A model generated the notes under the pieces. The model was not told where the DNA came from. It made no database searches and saw only the letters and a list, made by a program, of their open reading frames with translations. Shown here piece after piece: positions 50,808 through 60,471 of a stretch of 64,000 nucleotides of DNA. The stretch spans positions 1 to 64,000 of the forward strand of contig CAJXPL010000015.1 in assembly GCA_913057985.1 (NCBI GenBank). Direction: 5' to 3'. Both the position numbers and the translations under genes were made by a program. Every line of letters starts with the position of its first letter. Within the stretch, counting starts at the first letter, position 1. Source of the DNA: an uncultured Synechococcus sp. GTDB taxonomy: Bacteria > Cyanobacteriota > Cyanobacteriia > PCC-6307 > Cyanobiaceae.

Positions 50808-52246
50808 AGCGATATTTCTCTTCCAAAAACTATAAAGATCTTGCCTGGTCTTTGGTTTCAATATTTATAAATAGAGGATTGGCATTCCTTTCTATTTATG
50901 TTTGTGGACTTTTCCTCACAATAAGAGATTTTGAAATTATCGGAATTGTTAACGTAGCCCAGCTCTTTAGCTCCGGTTTTACAAATAATGGAATTAAAAA
51001 AATAATAGTCGCTGGAAAAAATGAAAATGGGGATAGATATTTAAAGAAATTATTTTACGATGATATATTGCTCTCATCTGTAGGTTCGTGCTTGATACTT
51101 ATTTATGGGTTTAATGCTCTCAGATCATTTGAAAATGCGTGGGTAGTAATCATAATCACAGCTTTTTCACTTCCCCTAATAAATGCCTCTTTCTTTTTAG
51201 AATCAACTTACCTTATCTCAAGTAAATTTAAGTCAATAGCTCTTAAATCTTCACTTACAAGTTTAATTTATCATTGCTTTATTTCATTATTTGCAGTCTT
51301 GGGTCTGGGCTATCTCTCAATAGCTTGTGCGACAATTTTAGAATTTATTACTAGAATACTTTTGTATTCAAAAACTTTTAGCACTTTATTGCTCGAGAAA
51401 TTTAATTCAAACCCATTTAAGGCTTTTTTTGCGTATAAAAATTCAATTCTATACGGATTTTTGTTGGCCTTTTCAAGTCGAGGCGAGCTTCTTCTGATTA
51501 GTAATTTCACTTCTGAAAGCTTTTTTGGGAATTATGTTTTCTCTATAACCTTGCTTGGAGGTTTGGCGGTAGCAGTAACGCAATTAATTGACAAAAATAT
51601 TTTATCAATTGTTTCTAAAAAAGTTAAGTCCAACGGTTGGAATCTTGTCGTCTTAGATTCCTATTCTCAAAAGGGTCTATATATATCCAAATTATTTTGT
51701 GTATTGATATTTTTGTTCTTGCCAGTCATATCCTATTTAGTATGGGGTGAAAAATGGCTTTCTTCCAACTTAATATTGATAGCTATATCTTTAGTCTTGC
51801 CATATCGTATTATAAGCCAACTGTATTCTACTGCATTAATAGCTCAAGGCAGATGGAGAGATTTGGTAAATCTTTTGATTATCCAGGTATGTACTATACC
51901 TATATTTTTCTACATTGGGGTAGTTTTGAAAAAAGAGCTTTTACTCCTTCTGTGTTTATGTTCCCAGAGGTTGTTAGCTTCGCAATTAGGTTACGACAAG
52001 GCCGCTAGACCTTTTAGCAATTATTCAAGATTGAGTTTAATAAATAATAATTTCATCAAAGCTCATGGTTTATATTTTATAACAGGAACCTCTGCGCTAA
52101 TTCTTTATTCATATTTCTTCAATAAAATGGTCGTAGAGGGAACAAATATTGACCTCTTTGTCTACATTCTATTTGCATCTTTGATCTCTTTGTTTTACTT
52201 GTTTGCATCAGGTAAAAATATTAAGTCCCTTGGGAATATAATCTAA
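50798..52246 (+). CDS. Wzx-like polysaccharide flippase
   Basis: Encodes about 482 residues from a TTG overlapping the previous gene. It has 12-14 hydrophobic helices, for example DLAWSLVSIFINRGLAFLSI and YGFLLAFSSRGELLLISNF, and LYSTALIAQGRWRDLVNLLI in the second half. This is the pattern of polysaccharide transporter (PST/MATE-like) flippases that move undecaprenyl-linked repeat units to the periplasm. No single motif is conserved across this family, so the call rests on topology and neighbours (Wzy-like gene at 57225). Confidence 0.75.
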   Translation: MSIKRYFSSKNYKDLAWSLVSIFINRGLAFLSIYVCGLFLTIRDFEIIGIVNVAQLFSSGFTNNGIKKIIVAGKNENGDRYLKKLFYDDILLSSVGSCLILIYGFNALRSFENAWVVIIITAFSLPLINASFFLESTYLISSKFKSIALKSSLTSLIYHCFISLFAVLGLGYLSIACATILEFITRILLYSKTFSTLLLEKFNSNPFKAFFAYKNSILYGFLLAFSSRGELLLISNFTSESFFGNYVFSITLLGGLAVAVTQLIDKNILSIVSKKVKSNGWNLVVLDSYSQKGLYISKLFCVLIFLFLPVISYLVWGEKWLSSNLILIAISLVLPYRIISQLYSTALIAQGRWRDLVNLLIIQVCTIPIFFYIGVVLKKELLLLLCLCSQRLLASQLGYDKAARPFSNYSRLSLINNNFIKAHGLYFITGTSALILYSYFFNKMVVEGTNIDLFVYILFASLISLFYLFASGKNIKSLGNII

Positions 52247-52633
52247 CATTCTTGAGTTTCTGGAATTTATGTTTTATTCGCAGGTGGTAAAAAATTTTTA
52301 ATAACCACCCATGCGTTACTGCAAAAACTAGCTTGAAGGCCATCAAGAGTGTGAATATTGTATTTTCCCATGTTTATCGGTTGTCATCTGTTTTGATATA
52401 AGTTTTATTTGTTTAAAAAGTACGAGCCATTTTGAAATTTAATTCCTTCAAGGCCTATTTGCAGCTATATTAAAAATAACCTAGTTTGGTTGTTTATTGT
52501 CGTTGGCACCTTGAAAGTTGTTTCTTGCAAGCCTTCATCTGCCTGATAAAGCCGTCTACAGAGACTAAAAGTTTGTGCAAGTGCATGATAATCTGATTTA
52601 GCAATGCGAGCAGATTAAGAGGTTTTTTAAGTA
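52247..52633. other. AT-rich gene-free region
   Basis: No intact gene. GGTGGT and ACCACC flank an A/T-rich stretch near 52285-52310 as a weak inverted repeat. Short minus-strand frames at 52490-52620 look protein-like but match no family I can name. It is probably decayed sequence next to the IS5 relic. Confidence 0.4.
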
Positions 52634-53110
52634 TTATGTAACTAGGGTTTGGGAAGAAGTATGCTGGCGATATCGGAGTAAGTTGTAAATGAACTTTATA
52701 TTTTCAATATAAGTCCATTCTTGCCAGCCCAATCGTTCTAGTAGTCTTCTCCTATTGACTTCATGAATACGAAAATGTTTTCCAATAAGTTTTTAATTTC
52801 ATGTTTTGGTCCTTATTGGATCCGGTTGTGTCTTGAGCGTCTTTGCTAAGCCACCTTAATGCTTTGCCATTTTCATGAATCAGGCTTTTTAATCCGCTGA
52901 AGTTCAGTATATCTTCAAGGCATTCACTTAAATGCCGGAATCAGCATAGATAACGTCATTCTCGTTTTCAGGCTCCAGCAGTTGTGGGAGTATCTTGCTG
53001 CCGTGAGTTTTGTCATTTGTCACAAATGTCGCAATTAAAGCAATGGTTAATGTAGATCAGATATTATTTTCGAAGCTGCGATAGTCATCGCCGTACTTTT
53101 TAAACCACAG
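52634..53110 (-). pseudogene. Relic of an IS5-family transposase
   Basis: Minus-strand pieces in three frames follow a typical IS5 transposase order: TNDKTHGSKILPQLLEPENE and DVIYADSGI, then SECLEDILNFSGLKSLIHENGKAL, then NLLENIFVFMKSIGEDY (equivalent to the VEHxFGxxK region), and finally RLGWQEWTYIENIKFIYNLLRY at the C-terminal end. Stops and frameshifts separate them. The N-terminal half is missing or unrecognisable. It is an old, dead copy within the AT-rich island, distinct from the element at 58471. Confidence 0.7.
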
Positions 53111-53454
53111 AACTTCTAAAATCGCTTGCTAAAAGCGATCTGATTTTGATGCAACACGTTAGGAATTCAAGTTCTCAACCCGCATTCTCCTTGCAAGCAC
53201 TCTTCCTACAGAAATCTTAAGATGCAATATTTTTCCGAAAGCACCTAAGCAAAAGCCCTCTTTTCGTATGCTTATTTTTGATCCATTTGTGTATTCCCTA
53301 TCTTAGAAGTCTATGCTCCATCCTCGTCTTTTGGTTATAAATCCAACATCAAATTCGTTAACCAACATCAAATTGTCTAAAAACGCTCTTCCTGTGTTAT
53401 CTTAAAGAGAATAATACTAATCCCGCCTTTTCTGCACACTTCACTTTTATTAAG
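53111..53454. other. Gene-free region upstream of nitroreductase gene
   Basis: No gene seen. CCAACATCAAATT occurs twice near 53340-53380 as a direct repeat of 13 bases. The stretch probably includes the promoter of the genes from 53455 and further decayed transposon sequence. Confidence 0.35.
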
Positions 53455-54423
53455 ATGACAACATTCAAAAGCAGTCTTAGAATTTTATACGGCTTTTACT
53501 ATGATTTTAATAGATTTTTTAGATATGGAGGATGGAAAAAATCAACTAACTTAAAGTACAGGGAATATTTGGCCGTAAGGATTTATCATAAACTAGAAAA
53601 GTGTATGAGTTTTAGCGATAGACGAGTAGATGCCGGTCAAAACGCTGCTCATGAGTTGATTAAATTTTATGAAAGCAAGCCAAAGAATCAAGAACTTGGT
53701 TTCCATGAATCAATAGGTTTAACTGTATTAACTAATTATAGGGACCAGTCAGATATACCTTTAGCTCTTTCCCATAAAATACAGCTGTTGTTAGACGCAT
53801 TTACTTATGATTCTCACGAACCAACAGACTACAAAGGTTATATAGAATCGGCCAAAAAATCAAATTTTTCTTTTTCCACTAGTTTTGAGAGCGCTGAGTC
53901 TTTTTTTAATACCCGTCATAGTCTAAGAAGTTTTACCAATCAAAAAGTTGATATTAATGATTTATCAAGAGCAATTAATTTGGCAAGAACAACTCCATCT
54001 GTTTGCAATCGACAATCTTGGAAATGCTATTATATAATAAATGACCGCCAGTTAATTGATTATGCTTTAGAATTTCAATCTGGCAATAGAGGTTTTGGCC
54101 ATCGGATTCCCTGTCTATTGATCATTACTTCAGATCTCTTAGCATTTCATGATAGTTCTGAACGCTATCAAAACTGGATAGATGGTGGTATGTTTTCGAT
54201 GAATCTTTTGTTGGCAATTCATAGTGTAAATTTAGGTGCATGCCCTTTAAACTGGAGCAGAGGCCCTGGAAGAGATTCTGCGTTTAGGAACAAGTTCAAA
54301 ATTCCTATTAATGAAAATATTATTATGATGATAGGTGTTGGCCATTACCCTGAAAAATATAGAGTTTGTGAGTCAGCCAGAAAGCCTTTAAGTGAAACGA
54401 TGATTGAACTCAAGAAAAAATGA
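53455..54423 (+). CDS. Nitroreductase-family protein of the glycan cluster
   Basis: Encodes 322 residues. The C-terminal about 180 residues match the nitroreductase fold: RHSLRSFTNQKVDINDLSRAINLARTTPSVCNRQSW is the FMN phosphate-binding start, and MFSMNLLLAIHSVNLGACPLNW and IMMIGVGHYPE are the later core motifs. The first about 130 residues are an extra helical domain with a basic, aromatic-rich N-terminus. Nitroreductase-like proteins occur beside pyruvyltransferases in polysaccharide clusters, but their role there is unclear; redox modification of a sugar or lipid is possible. It overlaps the next gene by 4 bases. Confidence 0.75.
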   Translation: MTTFKSSLRILYGFYYDFNRFFRYGGWKKSTNLKYREYLAVRIYHKLEKCMSFSDRRVDAGQNAAHELIKFYESKPKNQELGFHESIGLTVLTNYRDQSDIPLALSHKIQLLLDAFTYDSHEPTDYKGYIESAKKSNFSFSTSFESAESFFNTRHSLRSFTNQKVDINDLSRAINLARTTPSVCNRQSWKCYYIINDRQLIDYALEFQSGNRGFGHRIPCLLIITSDLLAFHDSSERYQNWIDGGMFSMNLLLAIHSVNLGACPLNWSRGPGRDSAFRNKFKIPINENIIMMIGVGHYPEKYRVCESARKPLSETMIELKKK

Positions 54424-55427
54424 AAATTTTATATGTTTTAGCCGAGACTACTCTTTATTCAAATATTTATAGTGGTGTAGTACAACAAGCAATACGGTGG
54501 AAGGAAGGACTAGAAGAAATTGGCCATTATGTTGACTTTGCCATTCCTCATGAGGAAATAGTCTGGGAGAATTATGATATTGTTCACTTCTTCCAATATA
54601 CTAATGCTACATACTCTCAGATCTCAAGCATAAAGAAAAGAGGTTTGAAAATTGTCGTATCACCAATTATCGATAGTGTATATGGTTCACTTCAGTATTT
54701 GTCTGCACGTTTACCATCTTATGGTCTATCTTTAACGAATCATCAAGTTCTTCGCAAGACATTAATTGCAAGTGATCTTACATTGGCTAGATCAACATAT
54801 GAAAAAAATTCAATAGCTCGCCTTTCCAGCAATATCAATTGTAAAATTGCCACAATACCCTGCGATTATTCCGATAAGCCATCTAATGCTATAAATCTCC
54901 CTAATTCTAAATCTGAGCATATATTTCATTTAAGTCATATATCACAAAAGCGAAAAAATGTGAGACGGCTTGTTAAAGCAGCGATTTCATTAAAATATCC
55001 ACTTCGACTTGCAGGTTCAATTTCAGATGATGATTTTCAAGATTGGTTATTACGTATTGAGAAAACGCATTCTAATATCAAGTATCTTGGCAGATTATCG
55101 AAGCAGGAAGTTATTGATGAGATGAAGACTGCAAAAATCTTTGCTTTACCAAGTATTTTTGAAGGAGTTGGCCTTGTAGCTTTAGATGCGGCTTATTGGG
55201 GATGTCATATCTTGACTACATCGAAGGGGGGACCAATTGATTATTTAGAAAATCATGCAACGTATATTAATCCTAATTCCCAACGCGATTTGGAAGGTGC
55301 CCTGCAAGATTTAATCGACGCTTGCGATCATCCAACTTCTCAGCAATATATTTATGAGAATCATTTAAAAGCACCGTCTTCCTTGAATTTAGTTGATGAA
55401 TACAGAGAAATATGTGATGCTTTCTGA
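54420..55427 (+). CDS. Glycosyltransferase family 4-like
   Basis: Encodes 335 residues. The N-terminal half (MKILYVLAETTLYSNIYSGVVQQAIRW, YDIVHFFQYTNATYSQ) is an unusual acceptor domain. The C-terminal half is a GT4 donor domain: FHLSHISQKRKNVRRLVKAA, IKYLGRLSKQEVIDEMKTAKIFALPS and FEGVGLVALDAAYWGCHILTTSKGGPIDYL. It joins a sugar to the lipid-linked repeat unit. It starts in an ATGA overlap with the nitroreductase stop. Confidence 0.75.
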   Translation: MKILYVLAETTLYSNIYSGVVQQAIRWKEGLEEIGHYVDFAIPHEEIVWENYDIVHFFQYTNATYSQISSIKKRGLKIVVSPIIDSVYGSLQYLSARLPSYGLSLTNHQVLRKTLIASDLTLARSTYEKNSIARLSSNINCKIATIPCDYSDKPSNAINLPNSKSEHIFHLSHISQKRKNVRRLVKAAISLKYPLRLAGSISDDDFQDWLLRIEKTHSNIKYLGRLSKQEVIDEMKTAKIFALPSIFEGVGLVALDAAYWGCHILTTSKGGPIDYLENHATYINPNSQRDLEGALQDLIDACDHPTSQQYIYENHLKAPSSLNLVDEYREICDAF

Positions 55428-55543
55428 TACTCACTCTTCAACACCCGATTGCTTTGTTCTGCATTCGGGATTACATTTAATTGTTCTATATTTGATTCCC
55501 TTTGCTTTCCTTGACTGTCGCACCGACCTCTTATTGAATTATT

Positions 55544-56596
55544 ATGCGTGACACATGCGATACAGCTTTAATAGTATTACAGCCCCGACTGTATTCATAT
55601 AGATCTCAAGTTTTTGAGGCTTTAATTGATCGGTATTCTATTTTTGGCATATTTGATCTTCGATGTTCAGCTCCAAAATTTACCTATAAAAATATACCTG
55701 ATGGAAGTTTTATAAAGTGGATAATAGCATTCATTGCTTTCTTGTGTCAAGCAAAATCTAATTATAGACGTGTCATTCTTTTTTCGCCTGCGTATACTTC
55801 TCATGCGGGAATTGTTCTGTCTACGCTTATATCTAAATTATTTCACTTAAAGGTTGTTGTGCATGGCCAAGCTAATTTCAAGAAATCACCCACGTCTGTA
55901 GCTGGAAAAGTAATTGCTTTTTATTGGTTAGCTATTTCTGATAAATATATATCCTATTCAGAAATCGGCTTAGACTATCCTTATAATAGTAGCCCCAAGG
56001 TTCTTGTAGTTCCAAATAGGTTTGAATCTCTTGAATCTTTAGATATATTCTCAACCCCAAAGATAACACTCTCGAAACCGTCTAACTCATTCAGATTAAA
56101 ACTCCTTTTCATTGGGCGTTATAGAAATAATTGCGGTTTAGACTTTTTAGTGGAAACTCTTTCACTGTTAGATCATAGTCATTCCTTTGAGCTACATCTC
56201 ATTTCAGATTTCTCTCAAGTAGAACACGATTTTATTATTTCTTATGGAGCAATTTATGGCAAAGAAATTTTAGATGTTGCTCGAGAGTGTCATATAGGTA
56301 TTTATCCTGGAGATGCTGGACTGAGCATCTTGCATTATATGGCGCTTGGTCTTTGTCCCATTACTCATTCATCTATACGCGAGCATAGCGGGCCTGAGCC
56401 TAATTATATAAAACATGGATACAATGGTTTCATGTACAAGAAAAACTCCAAAGCTGATCTCTTATGCGTATTAAAATACTTATACGCCAACACTGATGTT
56501 TTGACCAGTACACGTATGAATGCATTTGCTTTTGCAAAAAACATACATAAGACTACTTATTCTCAAGAATTTGATTCAGTATTTTCTTCCCTTTAA
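55544..56596 (+). CDS. Putative glycosyltransferase
   Basis: Encodes 350 residues. GT-B-like features are weak but present: CDTALIVLQPRLYSYRSQVFEAL at the start, KVVVHGQANFKKSPTS, a linker RLKLLFIGRYRNNCGLDFLVETL, and a donor domain with LDVARECHIGIYPGDAGLSILHYMALGLCPITHS. The last has E/D and G-rich elements seen in GT4-type enzymes. Codon use is AT-rich like its neighbours. It is followed 3 bases later by the remnant glycosyltransferase. Confidence 0.65.
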   Translation: MRDTCDTALIVLQPRLYSYRSQVFEALIDRYSIFGIFDLRCSAPKFTYKNIPDGSFIKWIIAFIAFLCQAKSNYRRVILFSPAYTSHAGIVLSTLISKLFHLKVVVHGQANFKKSPTSVAGKVIAFYWLAISDKYISYSEIGLDYPYNSSPKVLVVPNRFESLESLDIFSTPKITLSKPSNSFRLKLLFIGRYRNNCGLDFLVETLSLLDHSHSFELHLISDFSQVEHDFIISYGAIYGKEILDVARECHIGIYPGDAGLSILHYMALGLCPITHSSIREHSGPEPNYIKHGYNGFMYKKNSKADLLCVLKYLYANTDVLTSTRMNAFAFAKNIHKTTYSQEFDSVFSSL

Positions 56597-56599
56597 CTT

Positions 56600-57106
56600 A
56601 TGAAAATTCTACGTGTAGTTCGTACCATGGACGCAACTGCTGGTGGAGTTGCCCAAGGCATTCGTTCTATTCACCAACACATGCGTGATCTCGGATGCAT
56701 TACCAAGGTTATATGTTTTGACACACCTGATTGTGATTGGTCTGATGATTTAAATGGCGATATTATATGTTTGGGCCCTGTTTCATCTAAGTTTGGCTAT
56801 AAGAAAGGACTTGTACGATCTATTAAAAATTATGCGTTAAACTTTGTTGTCGTTATTATTGAGGGACTATGGACATACCATGGATTCGCTACCTGGAGAG
56901 CACTATAAGGTACCAATATTCCTTATTGTGTCTACACTCATGGTATGTTAGACCCATGGTTCAAAAAAACATATCCTTTTAAGCATTTCAAAAAGACAAT
57001 TTTTTGGCATTTATTTGAATATAGAGTCCTACGAGATGCCGAACTCGTTTTTTTTACGACTGAGCAAGAAAAATATCTAGCTGCACAATCTTTCTCTAGA
57101 TATTGA
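56600..57106 (+). pseudogene. Glycosyltransferase gene with nonsense codon, 3'-truncated
   Basis: The frame begins as a GT4 N-terminal domain (MKILRVVRTMDATAGGVAQGI, GLWTYHGFATWRAL) and is cut by TAA at 56906. The same frame continues without a further stop as GTNIPYCVYTHGMLDPWFKK and ELVFFTTEQEKYLAAQ, ending at TGA 57104-57106. The donor-binding C-terminal domain is absent. A single base change therefore stopped a gene that was also truncated. It is unlikely to be active. Confidence 0.8.
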
Positions 57107-57224
57107 GTTTTTTATTGTTTTAAAGGCTTTATCCTTGCAAATTGGATGAAAAATCTAGTATCACCACCTATTTGCTTGATCTATCTACTAATTGTTGTTT
57201 AAATTTTGCATTTTTTCGCATAAC

Positions 57225-58472
57225 ATGGTTACTCTTTCCGGTTTGCGTTTTTATCTTTTTGGTATTTTATTATCAATATCCCTTATTGCTTATTCTAGTC
57301 CAACCATTGCCTCCGCTTTTGATGATAGTACCATTCAATTATTTCGTCCGTTTGTTGGACTTTCAAGAAACTTAGGCATTCTTCTATTAGTTGTTTCACT
57401 GCTTTCCGGTCCTTTCTTAGCGCTTCAAAAAAATATTTCGTTTCTGAATAATTCACGCCTTCTTTTTTTAGTTTGTTCATTATTAGCTTTTAGGACCTTG
57501 ATTGGACCTCTTTTACGAGATTCATGGTCATCAGCCGACTTTGTGGATGTTACTGTCTGGCTCTCAATTTATTTTTTCCTTTCATTTCTCCGTTTTTGCT
57601 TTAAGCAAGATTTTCTTCAATCAATCATTTTTATCAAGAAGGCGATACTACAATTTATTTCTCTGTTCTTGTATACAACCTTTTTTCTCTATATTCTGGC
57701 TCCTCAAGTTTTAGTCGTAGAGGGTAGACGTTTTTTTGGTATTTTTGCTCATCCTAATTTTGCTGGGGTTACCTATGCGCTCTTTTCTGTAATTATCTTG
57801 CAAGAATTGTTGTATAAGCTTAGGTTTAGTTCTTTTAAAATTGTTTCATTTAGATCTTTCCTCTACTTAATACCAGCTTCCTTTTCTTTGTACTTTATTT
57901 TTTTGACCGGTTCAAGAACTTCTTTTGTCTCCCTTGTTATTGCATTATTCTTTTTAAATTTTAAGCCAAAACGTTTACTTTTTCTTGTTTTCTTGATACT
58001 TGTCTTTTATTTCTTGTTTTTTGGAAGTGCTCTTTTTCAGAACAGCTCAGAACCGAATGATCTATACAGAACTTTTTCATTGTATGATACACGTTCATAT
58101 GCTTGGTTACATCTATTCCAGGTTGGGGTTGACAATTTCTTTCTTGGCGTTGACAATCCAGGATTTAGCGAAAATTCTCTTCTTTATTTATTTGCACATG
58201 GCGGCATTCTTGGTTTCTTTGCGTTATTCATTCCAGTTACTTTAATTTTATTTCTTAGTTTTAGTCCAATGAATTACCAATATGTTCAACGTTTGTTTTT
58301 TGGATTTTCACCTTTGTGCGTCATTTTTGTCTCATCTTTTTTTGAAGGTAGTTTAGCCAAGGATTTATTGTCTTATCCAATACTTATTTTTATGATTTAT
58401 ATTTCTCTTTTTGATTATGGTCGTACTCCTTCTGTTTCTCGTTTGTTTGCTTTGACCAAGTCCACTGCTTAG
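57225..58472 (+). CDS. Wzy-like O-antigen/capsule polymerase
   Basis: Encodes about 415 residues from ATG MVTLSGLRFYLFGIL; a TTG at 57192 would add 11. It has about ten to twelve hydrophobic helices and the loop with GRRFFGIFAHPNFAGVTYALFSV and LTGSRTSFVSLVIALFFL, which match the Wzy_C/O-antigen ligase family (HPN and GSRT elements). The large periplasmic loop is seen at NSSEPNDLYRTFSLYDTRSYAWLHL. It polymerises repeat units flipped by Wzx. Its stop abuts the left end of the IS5-like element, so the cluster may have been cut there. Confidence 0.8.
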   Translation: MVTLSGLRFYLFGILLSISLIAYSSPTIASAFDDSTIQLFRPFVGLSRNLGILLLVVSLLSGPFLALQKNISFLNNSRLLFLVCSLLAFRTLIGPLLRDSWSSADFVDVTVWLSIYFFLSFLRFCFKQDFLQSIIFIKKAILQFISLFLYTTFFLYILAPQVLVVEGRRFFGIFAHPNFAGVTYALFSVIILQELLYKLRFSSFKIVSFRSFLYLIPASFSLYFIFLTGSRTSFVSLVIALFFLNFKPKRLLFLVFLILVFYFLFFGSALFQNSSEPNDLYRTFSLYDTRSYAWLHLFQVGVDNFFLGVDNPGFSENSLLYLFAHGGILGFFALFIPVTLILFLSFSPMNYQYVQRLFFGFSPLCVIFVSSFFEGSLAKDLLSYPILIFMIYISLFDYGRTPSVSRLFALTKSTA

Positions 58473-59262
58473 GAGTTTGCTGAAAAACCCCGCTGTCTCT
58501 GCGAAAATGGGTCATCTGCCCAGCTGAGATGCGAGGTCAGCGGGAGCGCAGCGGCTCCCTGTTCCCCTACGTGTCGATTGAGGAGCGGATCCCAGCCAGC
58601 CATCCGCTGCGGCAGATCAGGAAGATTGCCGATCAGGCCCTTGATCGGCTCAATCCCAAGTTCTGTGAGCTCTACGCCGTAGAAGGCCGGCCATCGGTGC
58701 CACCCGAGCAGCTTCTGCTGGCCTCGTTGCTGCAGGCGTTCTACGGGATCCAATCGGAGGGCTGCTATTGGAGCAGCTCAACTACAACCTGCTGTTTCGC
58801 TGGTTTGTGGGGCTGAGCCCGGATGATCCGATCTGGCATCCCACCACATTCACCAAGAACCGAGAAAGGCTTCTCAATGACGAGGTGATGGGTCGGTTTC
58901 TGGAGAAGCTGATGGGGGCACCGGAGGTGAAACCGCTGCTCAGCGATGAGCACTTCTCGGTGGACGGCACGCTGCTGCAGGCTTGGGCGTCCCATGCCTC
59001 GCTGGAGCGGATCGACGGAGAGGACGATCCACCGCCGCCGCCATCAGGCCCCGGCGAGGGTTTTGGCGCTCCAAAGCCCGGCAGGAAGAGGGCCAAGGGT
59101 GATTTCCGAGGCATCAAGCTCAGCAACCAGACCCATCGCTCCAGCACGGATCCCGACGCCTACTGGCCCGGAAATCGAATGCCCACCCGGCAATGCCCAG
59201 CTACCGGGGCCATGTGCTGATGGACAACCGCCATGCCCTGATCGTTGATTGCAAGGTGACGC
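58471..59262 (+). mobile_element. Decayed IS5-like element (left part)
   Basis: The left end carries TTTGCTGAAAAACCCC, a terminal-repeat-like sequence, at about 58477. The transposase reading frame starts at 58529 (PYVSIEERIPASHPLRQIRK; DUF772-type N-terminus). It shifts near 58757 (one base missing) to SPDDPIWHPTTFTKNRERLL, and shifts again near 59160 where GNRMPTRQ should read ARKSNAHP. It then breaks off after SYRGHVLMDNRHALIVDCKV and is joined directly to an IS481-type sequence. The C-terminal half is missing. The element is inactive and may have closed the AT-rich island. Confidence 0.75.
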
Positions 59263-60016
59263 AGGCGGTGGATCTCCGGCACCAGCGACTCCACCTGCGC
59301 CACATCGCCAGGCTGCTGCAGGCCCCATTCTCCACAGCCGCCCGTGCTCTCAGCCGACTGGGTCTGGGTCGACTGCGGAACCTGGATCCCTAGCGCTTGC
59401 GCTTCTGCGAAGCAGTAACCACGCGTGCAGCGTTACGAGTGGGAGCGTCCGGGCGACCTGATCCACATCGACATCAAGTCCCTGGCCCGCTTCCGCCGGG
59501 TGGGCCACCGGATCACCGGTGATCGCCAAAAGGGCCGCTCCTACGGCGTCGGCTACGACAAGGTTCACGTGGCTGTGGATGACGCCACACGCCTCGCCTA
59601 CGTCGAGGTGTTGGCGGATGAGCAGAAGCCAACGGTGATCGGCTTTCTCAGCCGAGCCGTCGCCTGGTTCAACGGTCAGGGCGTCGAGTGCCGGCGGGTG
59701 ATGAGTGACAACGGGCTTGCGTACGTCTCCAAAGCGTTCGCCAAGGCCTGCTGCACCCTGGGGTTGCGGCACATCCGCACCAGGCCCTCTACACGCCCAG
59801 AACCAACGGGAAGGCCGAGAGGTTTATTCAGACACTCTGCAAGGAATGGGCCTATGCCATGACCTTCCCGAACTCTGAGGAGCGCAACCGCTGGCTACCC
59901 CGTTATCTGTCGATCTATAACTGGCTCAGGAAGCACTCAGCCCTCGGCTGGCGCTCACCCCAGCAGCGACTCGTTGAGCTGCTCTGCTGACCAACCTGGT
60001 GAGACACAACAGCTAA
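59263..60016 (+). mobile_element. Decayed IS481-type element (right part)
   Basis: From about 59263 the frame turns into an IS481 transposase: an HTH part (LRHIARLLQAPFSTAARALSRLG), then RYEWERPGDLIHIDIKSLARF and the DDE core with AYVEVLADEQKPTVIGFLSRAVAWF, DNGLAYVS, and TNGKAERFIQTLCKEWAYA. At least two frameshifts lie near 59395-59425 and 59785. The N-terminus is missing. The right end GGTGAGACACAACAG (about 59994-60008) matches the window start. It is a dead copy fused to the IS5-like part. Confidence 0.75.
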
Positions 60017-60041
60017 GCCTTTAGCGTTCAGACCGTCTCTG

Positions 60042-60467
60042 TCACGAAAGGACCTCCAGTTTCAAGAGCTTGGCGGCCTGATTGAGTCGCCGGTCGAAGC
60101 AGGCGAAGGTGAGCGGAAGCGCAAACTGCTCATGCAACTGATGGACCGCTGCAAGCTGCACGCTGTCGTAGCCACGCAGGGCGAAGGCATCAGCAAATCG
60201 CCCAGCTGTTTCCACCAATGGCTGGCTGACTTCAACGATGGTGAAGGTCTCCCAGGATTGGACCAGGTGCTGGCGAGCCTGTTCGAGATCTTCGTCGCTG
60301 ACCGGGTCTTCCCGCTGGATGCGAGCCAGAGCTGACATTGCTTCGGCCCAGGTGATCCTGCAAACCCCGATGGCATCAACAGTGGTGCTGATCTGCCGCA
60401 GCTGCTCTGATTGGGCTTCGTCAACCAGCAACTTCATCAAGGCACTGGTGTCACAAAAAAGGATCAC
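60042..60467 (-). CDS. PIN-domain toxin (VapC type)
   Basis: Encodes about 141 residues from a GTG 4 bases after the antitoxin stop. The start VILFCDTSALMKLLVDE is the PIN-domain N-terminal Asp motif; ITWAEAMSALARI and GYDSVQLAAVHQLHE carry the later acidic residues; CFDRRLNQAAKLLKLEV is typical of the end. PIN toxins cleave RNA, commonly tRNA. Together with the Phd-type gene upstream it makes a type II toxin-antitoxin pair next to the IS remnants. It seems intact. Confidence 0.8.
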   Translation of the reverse strand: MILFCDTSALMKLLVDEAQSEQLRQISTTVDAIGVCRITWAEAMSALARIQREDPVSDEDLEQARQHLVQSWETFTIVEVSQPLVETAGRFADAFALRGYDSVQLAAVHQLHEQFALPLTFACFDRRLNQAAKLLKLEVLS

Positions 60468-60471
60468 CAGC

